Positions 14,449-24,830 of a DNA stretch of 64,000 nt are shown here, piece by piece (within the stretch, counting starts at the first letter, position 1; each line of letters opens with the position of its first letter). Both the position numbers and the translations under genes were made by a program. Below the pieces are notes generated by a model that saw only the letters and a list, made by a program, of their open reading frames with translations, was not told the DNA's origin and made no database searches. Where the stretch lies: NCBI GenBank assembly GCA_035707805.1, contig DASSTS010000036.1:1-64000 (forward strand), read 5' to 3'. The stretch comes from Castellaniella sp035707805. Lineage in GTDB: Bacteria > Pseudomonadota > Gammaproteobacteria > Burkholderiales > Burkholderiaceae_B.

Positions 14449-15233
14449 GCACCCCGGTTTCCCGCAGCCAATGGACGGATTTCGACTGGCAACTGGTCCA
14501 TCCAGCGCCGCTGATGCCGCTGCAGCATATGGCGCTCGATCAGGTCCTGCTGGACGAGGTCGCCGCGGGCCGGCGGGCGCCGACCCTGCGCATCTGGGAA
14601 TGGGCCGCGCCGGCCGTCGTGATCGGCATCTTCCAGTCGCTGCGCAACGAGGTGGACGCGCAGGCGGCGGAGCGCCACGGCATCCAGGTGGTGCGCCGCA
14701 TCAGCGGCGGCGGCGCCATGTTCGTCGAGCCCGGCAACACCATCACCTATTCGCTGTATGCGCCTCTGTCGCTGGTGGAGGGCATGAGCTTTCGCGATGC
14801 GTACGCCTATATGGACGACTTCGTGCTGGGGGCGTTGAGGGACCTGGGCATCGAGGCCTGGTACCAGCCCTTGAACGACATCACCTCCGCCGGCGGCAAG
14901 ATCGGCGGCGCCGCCCAGGCGCGGCGCGGCAATGCCGTCCTGCACCACGTGACGATGGCCTACGACATCGATGCCGCGAAGATGGTGCAGGTGCTGCGCA
15001 TCGGCCGCGAAAAGCTGTCGGACAAGGGCACGGCCTCGGCTGCCAAGCGGGTGGACCCCCTGCGCAGCCAGACCGGACTGGCGCGCGAACGCATCATCGA
15101 ACGCATGCTGGATACGTTCCGCCAGCGCAACGGCCTGCGGGCCGGCGCGCTGACCGAGGCGGAACTCGCGGCCGCCCAGCGCCTGATCGAGGAAAAATTC
15201 GGCACCGCTCAGTGGCTGGCCAAAGTGCCCTAG
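14445..15233 (+). CDS. lplA: Lipoate-protein ligase, catalytic subunit
   Basis: A 262-aa BPL/LplA-fold enzyme. It has the lipoyl-AMP loop RRISGGGAMF at residues 84-93, LPLNDI-type QPLNDITSAGGKIGGAAQ with the catalytic Lys152, and a trailing helical part. It activates lipoate with ATP and attaches it to lysines of E2 and GcvH proteins. It lacks the C-terminal domain of E. coli LplA, which is supplied by the gene just upstream. The cytosolic location follows from the absence of export signals. An octanoyl-transferase (LipM-like) activity cannot be excluded from sequence. Confidence 0.85.
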   Translation: MSTPVSRSQWTDFDWQLVHPAPLMPLQHMALDQVLLDEVAAGRRAPTLRIWEWAAPAVVIGIFQSLRNEVDAQAAERHGIQVVRRISGGGAMFVEPGNTITYSLYAPLSLVEGMSFRDAYAYMDDFVLGALRDLGIEAWYQPLNDITSAGGKIGGAAQARRGNAVLHHVTMAYDIDAAKMVQVLRIGREKLSDKGTASAAKRVDPLRSQTGLARERIIERMLDTFRQRNGLRAGALTEAELAAAQRLIEEKFGTAQWLAKVP

Positions 15234-15258
15234 TGTAGCGCCGCATGCCCCGGGGTCG

Positions 15259-15606
15259 TCAGGCGGGGTCCTTGCCGTGCAGGTCGTGCAGTGTCTGCAG
15301 CGCCAGGTTGGAATGCGCGTAGGCGCCGCCGGCCCGCATTTCGGCGGCCACCCAGATGGCCTCCATGATTTCCGCCTCGCTGGCGCCCGCCCGGGACGCG
15401 CCCTCGGTGTGCCCCTTGATGCAATACGGACACTGGGTGACGTGGGCCACCGCGACCGCGATCAGCTGCTTGGTCCGGGCGTCCAGGGCGCCGGGCGCGA
15501 ACACCGCCTTGCTGAAGGCCTTGAAGGCGGCCAGCGGTTCCGGGGCGAGTTCGGCCCGGCGCTTGGCGAGATCGGCGGTGGCATGGGGATACAGGGGGGA
15601 ATCCAT
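15259..15606 (-). CDS. Carboxymuconolactone decarboxylase/AhpD-like protein
   Basis: A 115-aa alkylhydroperoxidase D-like protein with the redox pair and proton relay CPYCIKGHTEGASRAGASEAEI. In that motif two Cys and a His form the peroxidase centre of AhpD-fold proteins. AGGAG stands six bases before the ATG at 15606. It may reduce organic peroxides or serve as a decarboxylase; the CxxC favours the former. It lies alone, convergent with lplA (25 bp gap). Confidence 0.85.
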   Translation of the reverse strand: MDSPLYPHATADLAKRRAELAPEPLAAFKAFSKAVFAPGALDARTKQLIAVAVAHVTQCPYCIKGHTEGASRAGASEAEIMEAIWVAAEMRAGGAYAHSNLALQTLHDLHGKDPA

Positions 15607-15695
15607 CGGGGCTCCTGAAGCAGTGATCAATGGCCCATGATAGATCCGGCGCAGGCGCCGGGCCAGTGAGGCCCTGACGGCGTCAGGGCCTCGTT

Positions 15696-16259
15696 TCAGC
15701 CGGCGAATCCCCCGCCGTCGAGGAACGCCTGTTCCCCGGCCGTCGTCTGGCGCCCCAGCGCCGCATTGCGGTGCGGAAAACGTCCGAAGCGGGCGATGAT
15801 GTCGTGGTGCACCTGCGCCCAGTGCATGCTGCCGGGGGCATGCCGCCGGTAGAGCGCCAGGGCCTCCTGCTGGACGGCCAGGTCCTCGGCATGCATGAAG
15901 GGCAGGCACACGAAATTGCGCAGGTCCGCTTCGATCCGGTCCAGGAAGCCCAGGCTGCGGCGGGCGTAGGCGAGGGCCAGCCCGTCGGTGGCGAACATGT
16001 GGCCGCTGCCCCGGAAGGCATTGCGCGGGTACTGGTCCAGCAGCAGGATGAGGGCCAGGGCGGATTCCGGCTGCTCCAGCCAGTCTTCGAGCTCCTGGCG
16101 CGCCGCGGCATGGTGGGCGTCCTGGAAGCGGCTGCGAAACGCCGCATCGAATGCGTCGTTCTTCGCGAACCATTTCGCCGGTCCGGCGTCTTTCCAGAAA
16201 TCCACCATGGCGCGGGCCGTGGGGTCGAGATCGGGCGTGTTCCGGCCGGCGTGGTTCAT
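15696..16259 (-). CDS. DUF924 family protein
   Basis: A 187-aa helical protein with the DUF924 signature: MVDFWKDAGPAKWFAKNDAFDAAF at the start, the ILLLDQYPRNAFRGSGHMFATD core and FMHAEDLAVQQEAL, ending in IIARFGRFPHRNAALGR. The conserved DQxPRN and GRFPHRN motifs suggest an enzyme with an unknown substrate. It ends 10 bp before the ddh stop-side neighbour's start codon region, in the same direction as ddh, likely one transcript. Confidence 0.88.
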   Translation of the reverse strand: MNHAGRNTPDLDPTARAMVDFWKDAGPAKWFAKNDAFDAAFRSRFQDAHHAAARQELEDWLEQPESALALILLLDQYPRNAFRGSGHMFATDGLALAYARRSLGFLDRIEADLRNFVCLPFMHAEDLAVQQEALALYRRHAPGSMHWAQVHHDIIARFGRFPHRNAALGRQTTAGEQAFLDGGGFAG

Positions 16260-16269
16260 GGCGTTCTCC

Positions 16270-17262
16270 TCAGAGCAGCTCGCGGCGCAGGTCCGCCGCG
16301 GATTTGGGCGACAGCAGTCCCGGCGGCACGTCGAAGACCGTGCGGGCGCCGGTCTGGCCGGCGGCTTTCATGCGCCAGGCCGCGCGGGCGTAGGCGACCA
16401 GCACGCTGGAGGTGAAGCCCGGGTTGCTGGCGAGTTTCAGGGAATATTCCATCATCTGCCGGTCGCCGGCACCGGACTGGCCGCTGCGGATCACGAAGCC
16501 GCCGTGGGGCATGCCGGCGTGGTCGCGCCGCAAGGTCTCCTCGTCGATGAAGTGCACGGTCGTGTCGTAGTCGGCGAAATAATCCGGCATGGTGACGATG
16601 GCCTGTTCCACCTGGCGGGCATCCGCGTGCGGTTGCAGGACGACGAAGCATTCGCGGGTGTGTTTCTCGCGGGTGCTCAGGCGCGGCTGTCCGCCCGCGC
16701 GGACCTGCTCGATCGCCGCCGGGACGGGCAGGGTGTATTGCACGCCGGCCGCCACGCCCGGCACCCGGCGGATGGCATCGGAATGCCCCTGGCTGAGCCC
16801 CTTGCCCCAGAACGTGTAGGTGGCGCCGGCCGGCAGGATGGCCTCGCCCATCAGGCGGTTGATCGAGAACAGGCCGGGATCCCAGCCGACGGCCAGGATG
16901 GACAGGTTGCCGTGCGCCCGCGCGACGGTGTCGACCGCCTCGAAATAGTCTGGAATGCGGGCGTGGGTGTCGTAGCTGTCGATAGTGGTGAACCACCGGG
17001 CGAGCTCCGGTCCCTGGACCGGCAGGTCGTCCTTCGATCCTCCGCACAGGATCAGCACGTCGATCTCGTCGCGGTGGGCCTCGGCCTCGGCCAGCGGCCA
17101 TACCGGGACGCCGGGGCCGCCGGCCAGTGGCAGCGCCGCGGGATCGCGCCGCGTGAAGATGCCGGCCAGCCGCATGTCGGGATGCTGCGCGATGGCGGTC
17201 TGCGCGCCGCGCCCCAGGTTGCCGTAGCCGGCGATGCCGATGCGTATGGGGGATGAAGCCAT
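16270..17262 (-). CDS. ddh: meso-Diaminopimelate D-dehydrogenase
   Basis: A 330-aa NADP-dependent dehydrogenase: Rossmann motif GIAGYGNLG (residues 9-17), CGGSKDDLP, FTTIDSYDTHARIPDYF and GWDPGLFSINRL are typical of Ddh. It converts tetrahydrodipicolinate and ammonia to meso-diaminopimelate in one step, a short cut for lysine and peptidoglycan synthesis. The family is sporadic in proteobacteria but known in Alcaligenaceae. The full length matches the family. Confidence 0.9.
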   Translation of the reverse strand: MASSPIRIGIAGYGNLGRGAQTAIAQHPDMRLAGIFTRRDPAALPLAGGPGVPVWPLAEAEAHRDEIDVLILCGGSKDDLPVQGPELARWFTTIDSYDTHARIPDYFEAVDTVARAHGNLSILAVGWDPGLFSINRLMGEAILPAGATYTFWGKGLSQGHSDAIRRVPGVAAGVQYTLPVPAAIEQVRAGGQPRLSTREKHTRECFVVLQPHADARQVEQAIVTMPDYFADYDTTVHFIDEETLRRDHAGMPHGGFVIRSGQSGAGDRQMMEYSLKLASNPGFTSSVLVAYARAAWRMKAAGQTGARTVFDVPPGLLSPKSAADLRRELL

Positions 17263-17404
17263 GAGATTCCTTTTTGGTCTTTGCCTGAATGGATGGACGG
17301 TATTCCGCGGCCGCGCTTCAATTGTATCGGCTCGAGAAAGGGCGCCATCGGCCGGGTGCTAGAATGCGGCCTTTTCGAACCGGACACGGCTCACGGAGTT
17401 CCTC

Positions 17405-18637
17405 ATGGCGCCTTCCGCCTCCAAATCCCATCCGTTTTTGCAGTTCGTCAGCAATGGCAGCCTGGTGGCGCAGATCCTCATCGGCCTGGCGGCCGGCATT
17501 GCGCTGGCCTATGCGTCTCCCGAATCCGCCCGGGCCGTCGGCCTGCTGGGCGGACTCTTCGTCACCGCGCTGAAGTCCATCGCCCCGCTGCTGGTGTTCG
17601 TGCTGGTCGCGGCCTCGATCGCCAACCACCAGAAGGGCGCCCAGACGCGGCTGGGGCCTGTGCTGGCGCTGTACCTGGTCGGCACCTTCGCCGCCGCGCT
17701 GGTGGCGGTGATCGCGAGCTTCCTCTTCCCGTTGACCATCCAGCTGCAGGTGGGCGAGGCGGCGCTGAATCCGCCCAACGGCGTGCTGGAGGTGCTGCGC
17801 AACCTGCTGCTGAGCGTGGTCGACAACCCGGTGCATGCCTTGCTGGAGGCCAACTACATCGGCATCCTGGCTTGGGCGGTGGGGCTGGGCGTGGCCCTGC
17901 GCCAGGCGCATGGCGCCACCAAGAACGTCATGGCGGACCTGTCGCTGGGTCTGTCCTTCATCGTGCGCATCGTGATCCGGCTGGCCCCGGTCGGCATTTT
18001 CGGGCTGGTGGCCTCGACCATCGCCGAGACCGGCTTCGGCGCCCTGCTGGACTATGCCCGCCTGCTGGCGGTGCTGCTGGGCTGCATGGCCTTCGTCGCG
18101 CTGGTGGTCAATCCGCTGATCGTCTTCTGGCGCATCCGCTCCAACCCCTATCCCCTGGTCTTCACCTGCCTGCGCGAATCGGGCGTGACGGCGTTCTTCA
18201 CCCGCAGTTCCGCGGCCAACATCCCGGTCAACATGGCGCTGTGCGAAAAGCTGGGTCTCGAGAAGGACACTTATTCCGTGTCCATCCCCCTGGGGGCGAC
18301 CATCAACATGGCCGGCGCGGCGGTCACCATCACGGTGCTGACGCTGGCGGCGGTGAATACGCTGGGGGTGTCGGTGGATCTGTTCACGGCGCTGTTGCTC
18401 AGCGTCGTAGCCGCGGTGTGCGCCTGCGGGGCCTCGGGGGTCGCCGGCGGTTCGCTGCTGTTGATTCCGGTGGCCTGCAGCCTGTTCGGCATCTCCAACG
18501 ACCTGGCGATGCAGGTCGTGGGGGTGGGCTTCATCATCGGGGTGCTGCAGGATTCGGCCGAGACCGCGCTGAATTCCTCGACCGACGTGCTGTTTACGGC
18601 TGCCGGATCGTACCGCCGTCCTGCCAGCCCTGAATGA
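17405..18637 (+). CDS. sstT: Serine/threonine:Na+ symporter SstT
   Basis: A 410-aa DAACS-family inner-membrane transporter with about eight helices and two re-entrant loops. Characteristic segments are FVTALKSIAPLLVFVLVAASIANHQ, ITAFFTRSSAANIPVN-like VTAFFTRSSAANIPVNMALCEKLGL and GATINMAGAAVTITVLTLAAVNTLG. It brings in serine and threonine with sodium. The 3' end overlaps the convergent gph gene by 44 bp, so the two transcripts run into each other and leave no room for an intergenic terminator. Confidence 0.93.
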   Translation: MAPSASKSHPFLQFVSNGSLVAQILIGLAAGIALAYASPESARAVGLLGGLFVTALKSIAPLLVFVLVAASIANHQKGAQTRLGPVLALYLVGTFAAALVAVIASFLFPLTIQLQVGEAALNPPNGVLEVLRNLLLSVVDNPVHALLEANYIGILAWAVGLGVALRQAHGATKNVMADLSLGLSFIVRIVIRLAPVGIFGLVASTIAETGFGALLDYARLLAVLLGCMAFVALVVNPLIVFWRIRSNPYPLVFTCLRESGVTAFFTRSSAANIPVNMALCEKLGLEKDTYSVSIPLGATINMAGAAVTITVLTLAAVNTLGVSVDLFTALLLSVVAAVCACGASGVAGGSLLLIPVACSLFGISNDLAMQVVGVGFIIGVLQDSAETALNSSTDVLFTAAGSYRRPASPE

Positions 18638-19277
18638 TCGGCCATAGATCGGCCGGCTGGCGCGCGATGGCGTCGGCCAGCCAGGTGGCGGGATCGGCCA
18701 GCGAGCAATAGCCGTACGCGGCGGCCACGGTAGCCATGCCGGCCGCCTTGCCCGCCACGATGTCGCGTTCGTCGTCGCCGACGTACAGGCACTGCTCGGG
18801 CGCAAAGCCGGTCTGGCGGGCCGCATGCAAGAGGGGCTCGGGGTGCGGCTTGGTATGGGGGGTGGTATCGCCGCCCACCGTGATGCGGCAGCGCGTTTCC
18901 AGCCCCAGGTGGCGCACGATGGGCACGGCCAGGGATTCGACCTTGTTGGTGACGATGCCCCAGGGCACGCCGGCCCCGCTCAACTGGTCCAGCAGCTCGG
19001 CCACGCCCGGAAACAGCTGCGTATGCACCAGCATCGCATCGGCGTAGTCCTGCAGGAACCGTTGGCGCGTCTGCTCGTATTCCCCGGCGTCCGGGCTGAG
19101 ATCCAGGGCGGCCTTGAGCAGGCCGCGCGCCCCATGCGAGGCATAGGGCCTCAGGGCGTCGTAGGGCAGGGGAGGCAGGCCTCGGTAGGCGCGCTGCCGG
19201 TTGGCGGCCGCCGCCAGGTCGGGAGCGGTGTCGGCCAGCGTGCCGTCGAAATCGAACAGGATCAGGTGTTGCGGCAT
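18594..19277 (-). CDS. gph: Phosphoglycolate phosphatase
   Basis: A 227-aa HAD hydrolase: nucleophile motif LFDFDGTLADTAPDL at the N terminus, motif II around GIVTNK, Lys in TKPHPEPLLHA and acidic motif IV in YVGDDERDIVAGKAAGM. It dephosphorylates 2-phosphoglycolate. The ubiG-gph pairing, 5 bp apart here, is common in betaproteobacteria and supports the gene name. The start at 19277 (MPQHLILFDFDG) begins the HAD fold directly. Confidence 0.92.
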   Translation of the reverse strand: MPQHLILFDFDGTLADTAPDLAAAANRQRAYRGLPPLPYDALRPYASHGARGLLKAALDLSPDAGEYEQTRQRFLQDYADAMLVHTQLFPGVAELLDQLSGAGVPWGIVTNKVESLAVPIVRHLGLETRCRITVGGDTTPHTKPHPEPLLHAARQTGFAPEQCLYVGDDERDIVAGKAAGMATVAAAYGYCSLADPATWLADAIARQPADLWPIIQGWQDGGTIRQP

Positions 19278-19282
19278 GGTGC

Positions 19283-19990
19283 TCAGTCCGGACGGCGCGC
19301 GGCCATCATGTAGTTCACCCCCGTATCGGGGCTGAGCCGGTACAGACGGGTCAGCGGCTGGTATTCCAGGCCGCTCAGGGCGACGACGTCCAGGCCAGCC
19401 GCGCGCACGGCGCCCGCCAGCTCGCTGGGGGTGATGAACTGCTCGTAGCTGTGGGTGCCGCGCGGCACCATGCGCAGCACGTGTTCCGCCGCCACGATGG
19501 CCAGCAGGAAAGACTTCGGATTGCGGTTCAGGGTCGAGAAGCACACCAGGCCGCCCGGGCGCACCAGCTGCCCGCAGGCCGCCACGATGGCGGCCGGGTC
19601 GGGCACGTGTTCCAGGAGCTCCATGCAGGTGACGAGGTCGAACTGGCCGGCCTGCTGAGTGGCGTAGTCCTCGGCGCTGACGCATTCATACTGGACGCGC
19701 ACGCCCGATTCGTGGCCGTGCAGGCGCGCGACCTGCAAAGACGCCTTGGCGAGGTCGATGCCGGTCACCTGGGCGCCCTCGGAAGCCATGGCTTCGCTCA
19801 GCAGGCCGCCGCCGCAGCCGACGTCCAGCACGCGCTGTCCCTCCAGGGTGCCTGCCTGGCCGCGGATCCAGTCCATCCGCAGCGGATTGATGTCGTGCAG
19901 CGTCTTGAGCTCGCCCTGGGGGTCCCACCAGCTGGAGGCCAGTGCGCTGAATTTGTCGAGTTCGGCCGGGTTGGCGTTGGCAGTGTGCAT
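19283..19990 (-). CDS. ubiG: Ubiquinone biosynthesis O-methyltransferase
   Basis: A 235-aa SAM-dependent methyltransferase with motif I VLDVGCGGGLLSEAMA (residues 54-69), the UbiG N-terminal phrase FSALASSWWDPQGELKTLHDINPLR and HVPDPAAIVAACGQLVRPGG. It performs both O-methylations of coenzyme Q synthesis at the membrane. It is followed by gph 5 bp later. Confidence 0.95.
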   Translation of the reverse strand: MHTANANPAELDKFSALASSWWDPQGELKTLHDINPLRMDWIRGQAGTLEGQRVLDVGCGGGLLSEAMASEGAQVTGIDLAKASLQVARLHGHESGVRVQYECVSAEDYATQQAGQFDLVTCMELLEHVPDPAAIVAACGQLVRPGGLVCFSTLNRNPKSFLLAIVAAEHVLRMVPRGTHSYEQFITPSELAGAVRAAGLDVVALSGLEYQPLTRLYRLSPDTGVNYMMAARRPD

Positions 19991-20013
19991 GGCGTTCGGT
20001 TCCGGAAATGAAC

Positions 20014-20037
20014 AAGGCCCCGCGTGGGCGGGGCCTT
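20014..20037 (-). terminator. Hairpin terminator between the OmpA gene and ubiG
   Basis: AAGGCCCCGC (20014-20023) pairs with GCGGGGCCTT (20028-20037) over a 4-nt loop. It lies 45 bp past the OmpA-like gene on the minus strand and only 24 bp before the ubiG start. The T run is poor, so it may partly read through. Confidence 0.6.
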
Positions 20038-20082
20038 GGGTCCCGCCGCACGCAAGGTGCGGCGGCTCGTGGGCCTGCAGAA

Positions 20083-20652
20083 TTACTTGCGGGTACCGAC
20101 GATTTCGATTTCCACGCGGCGGTTCTTGGCGCGACCTTCGCGGGTCTTGTTGGAGGCGACGGGTTGCAGTTCGCCCTTGCCTTCAGCGTAGATGCGATCA
20201 GCCGGCACGCCCTTGCTGATCAGGTACTGCTTGACCGAATTGGCACGGCGCTCGGAGAGCTTCTGGTTGTAGGCTTCGGTGCCGATCGAATCGGTGTGGC
20301 CGACGGCGATGATGGTTTCCAGATTGATGGTGCCGGCTTGCTGGGCGACCTGATCCAGAACCTGCTTGCCTTCGGGCTTGATGGTGGACTTGTCGAAGTC
20401 GAAGAAGGTGTCGGCGTTCAGCACGACCTTGCTGGCGGTCGGGGCAACGACGGGCGCCTCGGCGACGGGCTTGCCGCAGCCTTCGGCAGCGGTGGCCGGA
20501 GTCCAGAATGCATCGCGCCAGCAGTTTTGGCCGCTCGCATCCTTCCACACGTGGCCGTCAACGTTGGTCCAGTTGTCGTGAGCCGACGCGGTACCAACGG
20601 CAGCCATGGCAGCAATGGCGAGTCCAATAGCGATTTTGGAGGGTTTATTCAT
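20083..20652 (-). CDS. OmpA-family outer-membrane/peptidoglycan-binding protein
   Basis: A 189-aa exported protein. Residues 1-24 form a signal peptide ending TASA. A short Trp-rich region with two Cys (NCWRDAFWTPATAAEGC) follows, then the OmpA-like domain with DTFFDFDKSTIKPEGKQVL, AVGHTDSIGTEAYNQKLSERRA and KTREGRAKNRRVEIEI, which holds the Asp and Arg that bind diaminopimelate. It lacks the eight-stranded barrel of E. coli OmpA, so it is a short OmpA-like protein of the Bordetella type. GAGGAG precedes ATG 20652. Confidence 0.9.
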   Translation of the reverse strand: MNKPSKIAIGLAIAAMAAVGTASAHDNWTNVDGHVWKDASGQNCWRDAFWTPATAAEGCGKPVAEAPVVAPTASKVVLNADTFFDFDKSTIKPEGKQVLDQVAQQAGTINLETIIAVGHTDSIGTEAYNQKLSERRANSVKQYLISKGVPADRIYAEGKGELQPVASNKTREGRAKNRRVEIEIVGTRK

Positions 20653-21024
20653 GTTTCTCCTCGTTTGAGCATGATGCTTGAAAGTGACCGCAGCGAACCC
20701 CCGCCGCATCTCGAAAGAACGATTCCAGTATAGCAATGTCCAGTTGGAAAACTATGAATTGCGCTGGGTTTGGTGCGTGTTAGCCGAAATCTTAAGGCAT
20801 TTTCTCGGATCGGGTTAAGTCCTGATCCGCTTGTCCGCCACTCTGGGGCCCATTTCTTCCGGCTGGGGCGCCAGGCTGTGGGATTTTTGCAACGCAGTGG
20901 CCGCCGGTCCCAGGCGGGGCGGGGAAGCGGCATCCGGACGCGATCCCCGCTCGCCGTCAGGGGCCAATGATAGAATCACCGATTGCTTCGGGCTGTTTCA
21001 CGCCTATCGGTTTCGGACATATAC
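20653..21024. promoter_or_regulatory. Divergent promoter region between the OmpA gene and gyrA
   Basis: These 372 bp hold no gene. For the minus strand a TATACT (-10-like) lies at 20727-20732, 75 bp before the OmpA start. For gyrA a TAGAAT lies at 20971-20976. I found no convincing -35 boxes for either, so the positions are tentative. Confidence 0.35.
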
Positions 21025-23699
21025 ATGGAATCCTTCGCCAAAGAGACCCTGCCTATTTCGCTGGAAGACGAAATGCGGCGCAGTTATCTGGATTACGCCA
21101 TGAGCGTGATCGTGGGCCGCGCCCTGCCCGATGTGCGCGACGGCCTGAAACCCGTGCACCGGCGGGTTCTTTTTGCGATGCACGAGTTGAACAACGACTG
21201 GAACCGTGCCTACAAGAAATCCGCGCGCATCGTCGGGGACGTGATCGGTAAATACCACCCCCACGGCGATTCCGCGGTCTACGACACGATCGTGCGCATG
21301 GCGCAGGACTTCTCCCTGCGCTACATGCTGGTCGACGGCCAGGGCAACTTCGGCTCCATCGACGGCGACAACGCGGCCGCCATGCGGTACACCGAGGTCC
21401 GCCTGGCCAAGATCGCCCACGAGCTGCTGGCCGACATCGACCAGGACACGGTGGACTTCGGCCCCAACTATGACGGCAGCGAACAGGAACCGCTGCTGCT
21501 GCCGTCGCGCCTGCCCAATCTGCTGGTCAACGGCAGCGCCGGCATCGCCGTGGGCATGGCGACCAACATCCCGCCCCACAACCTGTCCGAGGTGGTCGAG
21601 GGCTGCCTGTACTGCCTGCGCAATCCCGACTGCACCATCGACGAGCTCATCGAACGCATTCCGGCGCCCGACTTTCCCACCGGCGGCATCATCTACGGCA
21701 TGTCCGGCGTGCGCGAGGGCTACCGCACCGGCCGCGGACGCGTCATCATGCGCGCCAAGGCGCACTTCGAGGACCTGCCGCACGGCAACCGCCAAGCCAT
21801 CGTCGTCGATGCGATCCCTTATCAGGTGAACAAGAAATCCCTGCAGGAGCGCATCGCCGAGCTGGTCAACGAAAAGAAGATCGACGGCATCTCCGACATC
21901 CGCGACGAGTCCGACAAGGACGGCATGCGCCTGGTGATCGAGCTCAAGCGCGGCGAGGTTCCCGAGGTCGTGCTGAACAACCTCTACAAGAACACGCAGT
22001 TGCAGGAAACCTTCGGCATGAACATGGTGGCGCTGGTCGACGGCCAGCCGCGCCTGCTCAACCTGAAGCAGATGGTGGAATATTTCCTGCAGCACCGCCG
22101 CGAGGTCGTCACCCGCCGCACCATCTTCCAATTGCGCAAGGCCCGCGAACGCGGCCATGTGCTCGAGGGCCTGGCCGTCGCCCTGGCCAACATCGACGAT
22201 TTCATCGCCATCATCAAGGCCGCGCCGACGCCGCCCGTGGCGCGTCAGGCCCTGATGGACCGCAGCTGGGATTCGTCGCTGGTGCGCGAGATGCTGGCGC
22301 GCGCCGACACCAACGTCGCCTCGGGCGGCCGGGGCGCCTACCGGCCCGAAGGCCTGGCTCCGCAGTTCGGCCTGCAGGACGACGGCCAGTACCGCCTCTC
22401 CGAGGTCCAGGCCCAGGAAATCCTTAACATGCGCCTGCAGCGCCTCACTGGCCTGGAGCAGGACAAGATCGTCGGCGAGTACCGCGAGATCATGGACACG
22501 ATCGCCGACCTGCTGGACATCCTGGCGCGGCCCGAGCGCGTTACTGCCATCATCGGCGACGAACTGCAGGCGATCCGCGCCGAATTCTCCGGCTCCGGCA
22601 GCGATCCCCGACGCTCCGAGATCGAATTCAACGCGACCGAACTGGAAACCGAGGATCTCATCACGCCCATGGACATGGTCGTGACCCTGTCGCGCAGCGG
22701 CTACATCAAGAGCCAGCCCCTGTCCGAATACCGCTCGCAGAAACGCGGCGGGCGGGGCAAGCAGGCCACCGCCATGAAGGAAGACGACTGGATCGACCAG
22801 CTCTTCATTGCCAACACCCATGACTTCCTGCTGTGCTTCTCGGATCGCGGCCGGGTCTACTGGCTGAAGGTCTGGGAGGTTCCCCAGGGCTCGCGCAATT
22901 CGCGCGGCCGGCCGATCGTCAACATGTTCCCGCTGGTCGATGGCGAGACCATCACCGCCGTGCTGACCGTCAAGGCCTTCAGCGAAGACCAGTACGTCTT
23001 CATGGCCACGTTCCGCGGCACGGTCAAAAAGACGCCGCTGTCCGATTTCTCCAACCCCCGCAAGGCGGGCATCATCGCCGTCGGCCTGGACGAGGGCGAC
23101 TACCTGATCGGCGCCGAGCTGACCGACGGCAAGCACGACGTCATGCTGTTCTCCGATGCCGGCAAGGCCGTGCGCTTCGACGAGAACGACGTGCGCCCTA
23201 TGGGCCGCACGGCGCGCGGCGTGCGCGGCATGTCGCTGGAGGACGGCCAGACCGTGATCGCGCTGCTGGTGGCCCAGGACGAGTCCCAGAGCGTGCTGAC
23301 CGCCACCGAGAACGGCTATGGCAAGCGCACCTCGATCGTCGAATACACGCGCCACGGGCGCGGCACCAAGGGCATGATCGCCATCCAGACTTCGGCGCGC
23401 AACGGCAAGGTCGTCAGCGCCGTGCTGGTGCAGCCCGAGGACGAGATCATGCTGATCACCACCAGCGGGGTGCTGGTGCGCACCCGGGTCTCGGAGATCC
23501 GCGAGATGGGCCGCGCCACTCAGGGCGTGACGCTGATCAATGTGGACGAGGACAGCCGCCTGAGCGGCGTGCGCCGCGTGGCGGAAAGCGATGCCGACGA
23601 GGACGGCGCCGAGGCCCCCGAGGGCGAGGCGCCCCCGGATGACGCCGCGCCGCCCGACGCAACGGCTGCCGACGATTCCTCTTCCTCCAAGGATCCTTC

Positions 23700-23703
<4 letters not shown>
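21025..23703 (+). CDS. gyrA: DNA gyrase subunit A
   Basis: An 892-aa type IIA topoisomerase subunit. The catalytic Tyr122 lies in AAMRYTEVRL. The quinolone-resistance region KYHPHGDSAVYDTIVRMAQ has Ser83 and Asp87, the susceptible residues in E. coli numbering. The C-terminal beta-pinwheel carries the GyrA box QKRGGRGKQ, followed by an acidic, Ala/Pro-rich tail of about 40 residues (DEDGAEAPEGEAPPDDAAPP). The start at 21025 (MESFAKETLP) is the conserved one. The stop overlaps serC (ATGA), beginning a long operon of aromatic amino acid and translation genes. Confidence 0.97.

Positions 23704-24822
<1,119 letters not shown>

Positions 24823-24830
<8 letters not shown>

Noticed and set aside
21004..23355. 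Very long open frame antisense to gyrA
   Set aside because: Its codon pattern is the mirror of the gyrA third positions in GC-rich DNA, its composition is His/Val/Gln/Asp-rich, and the sense strand encodes unmistakable GyrA.
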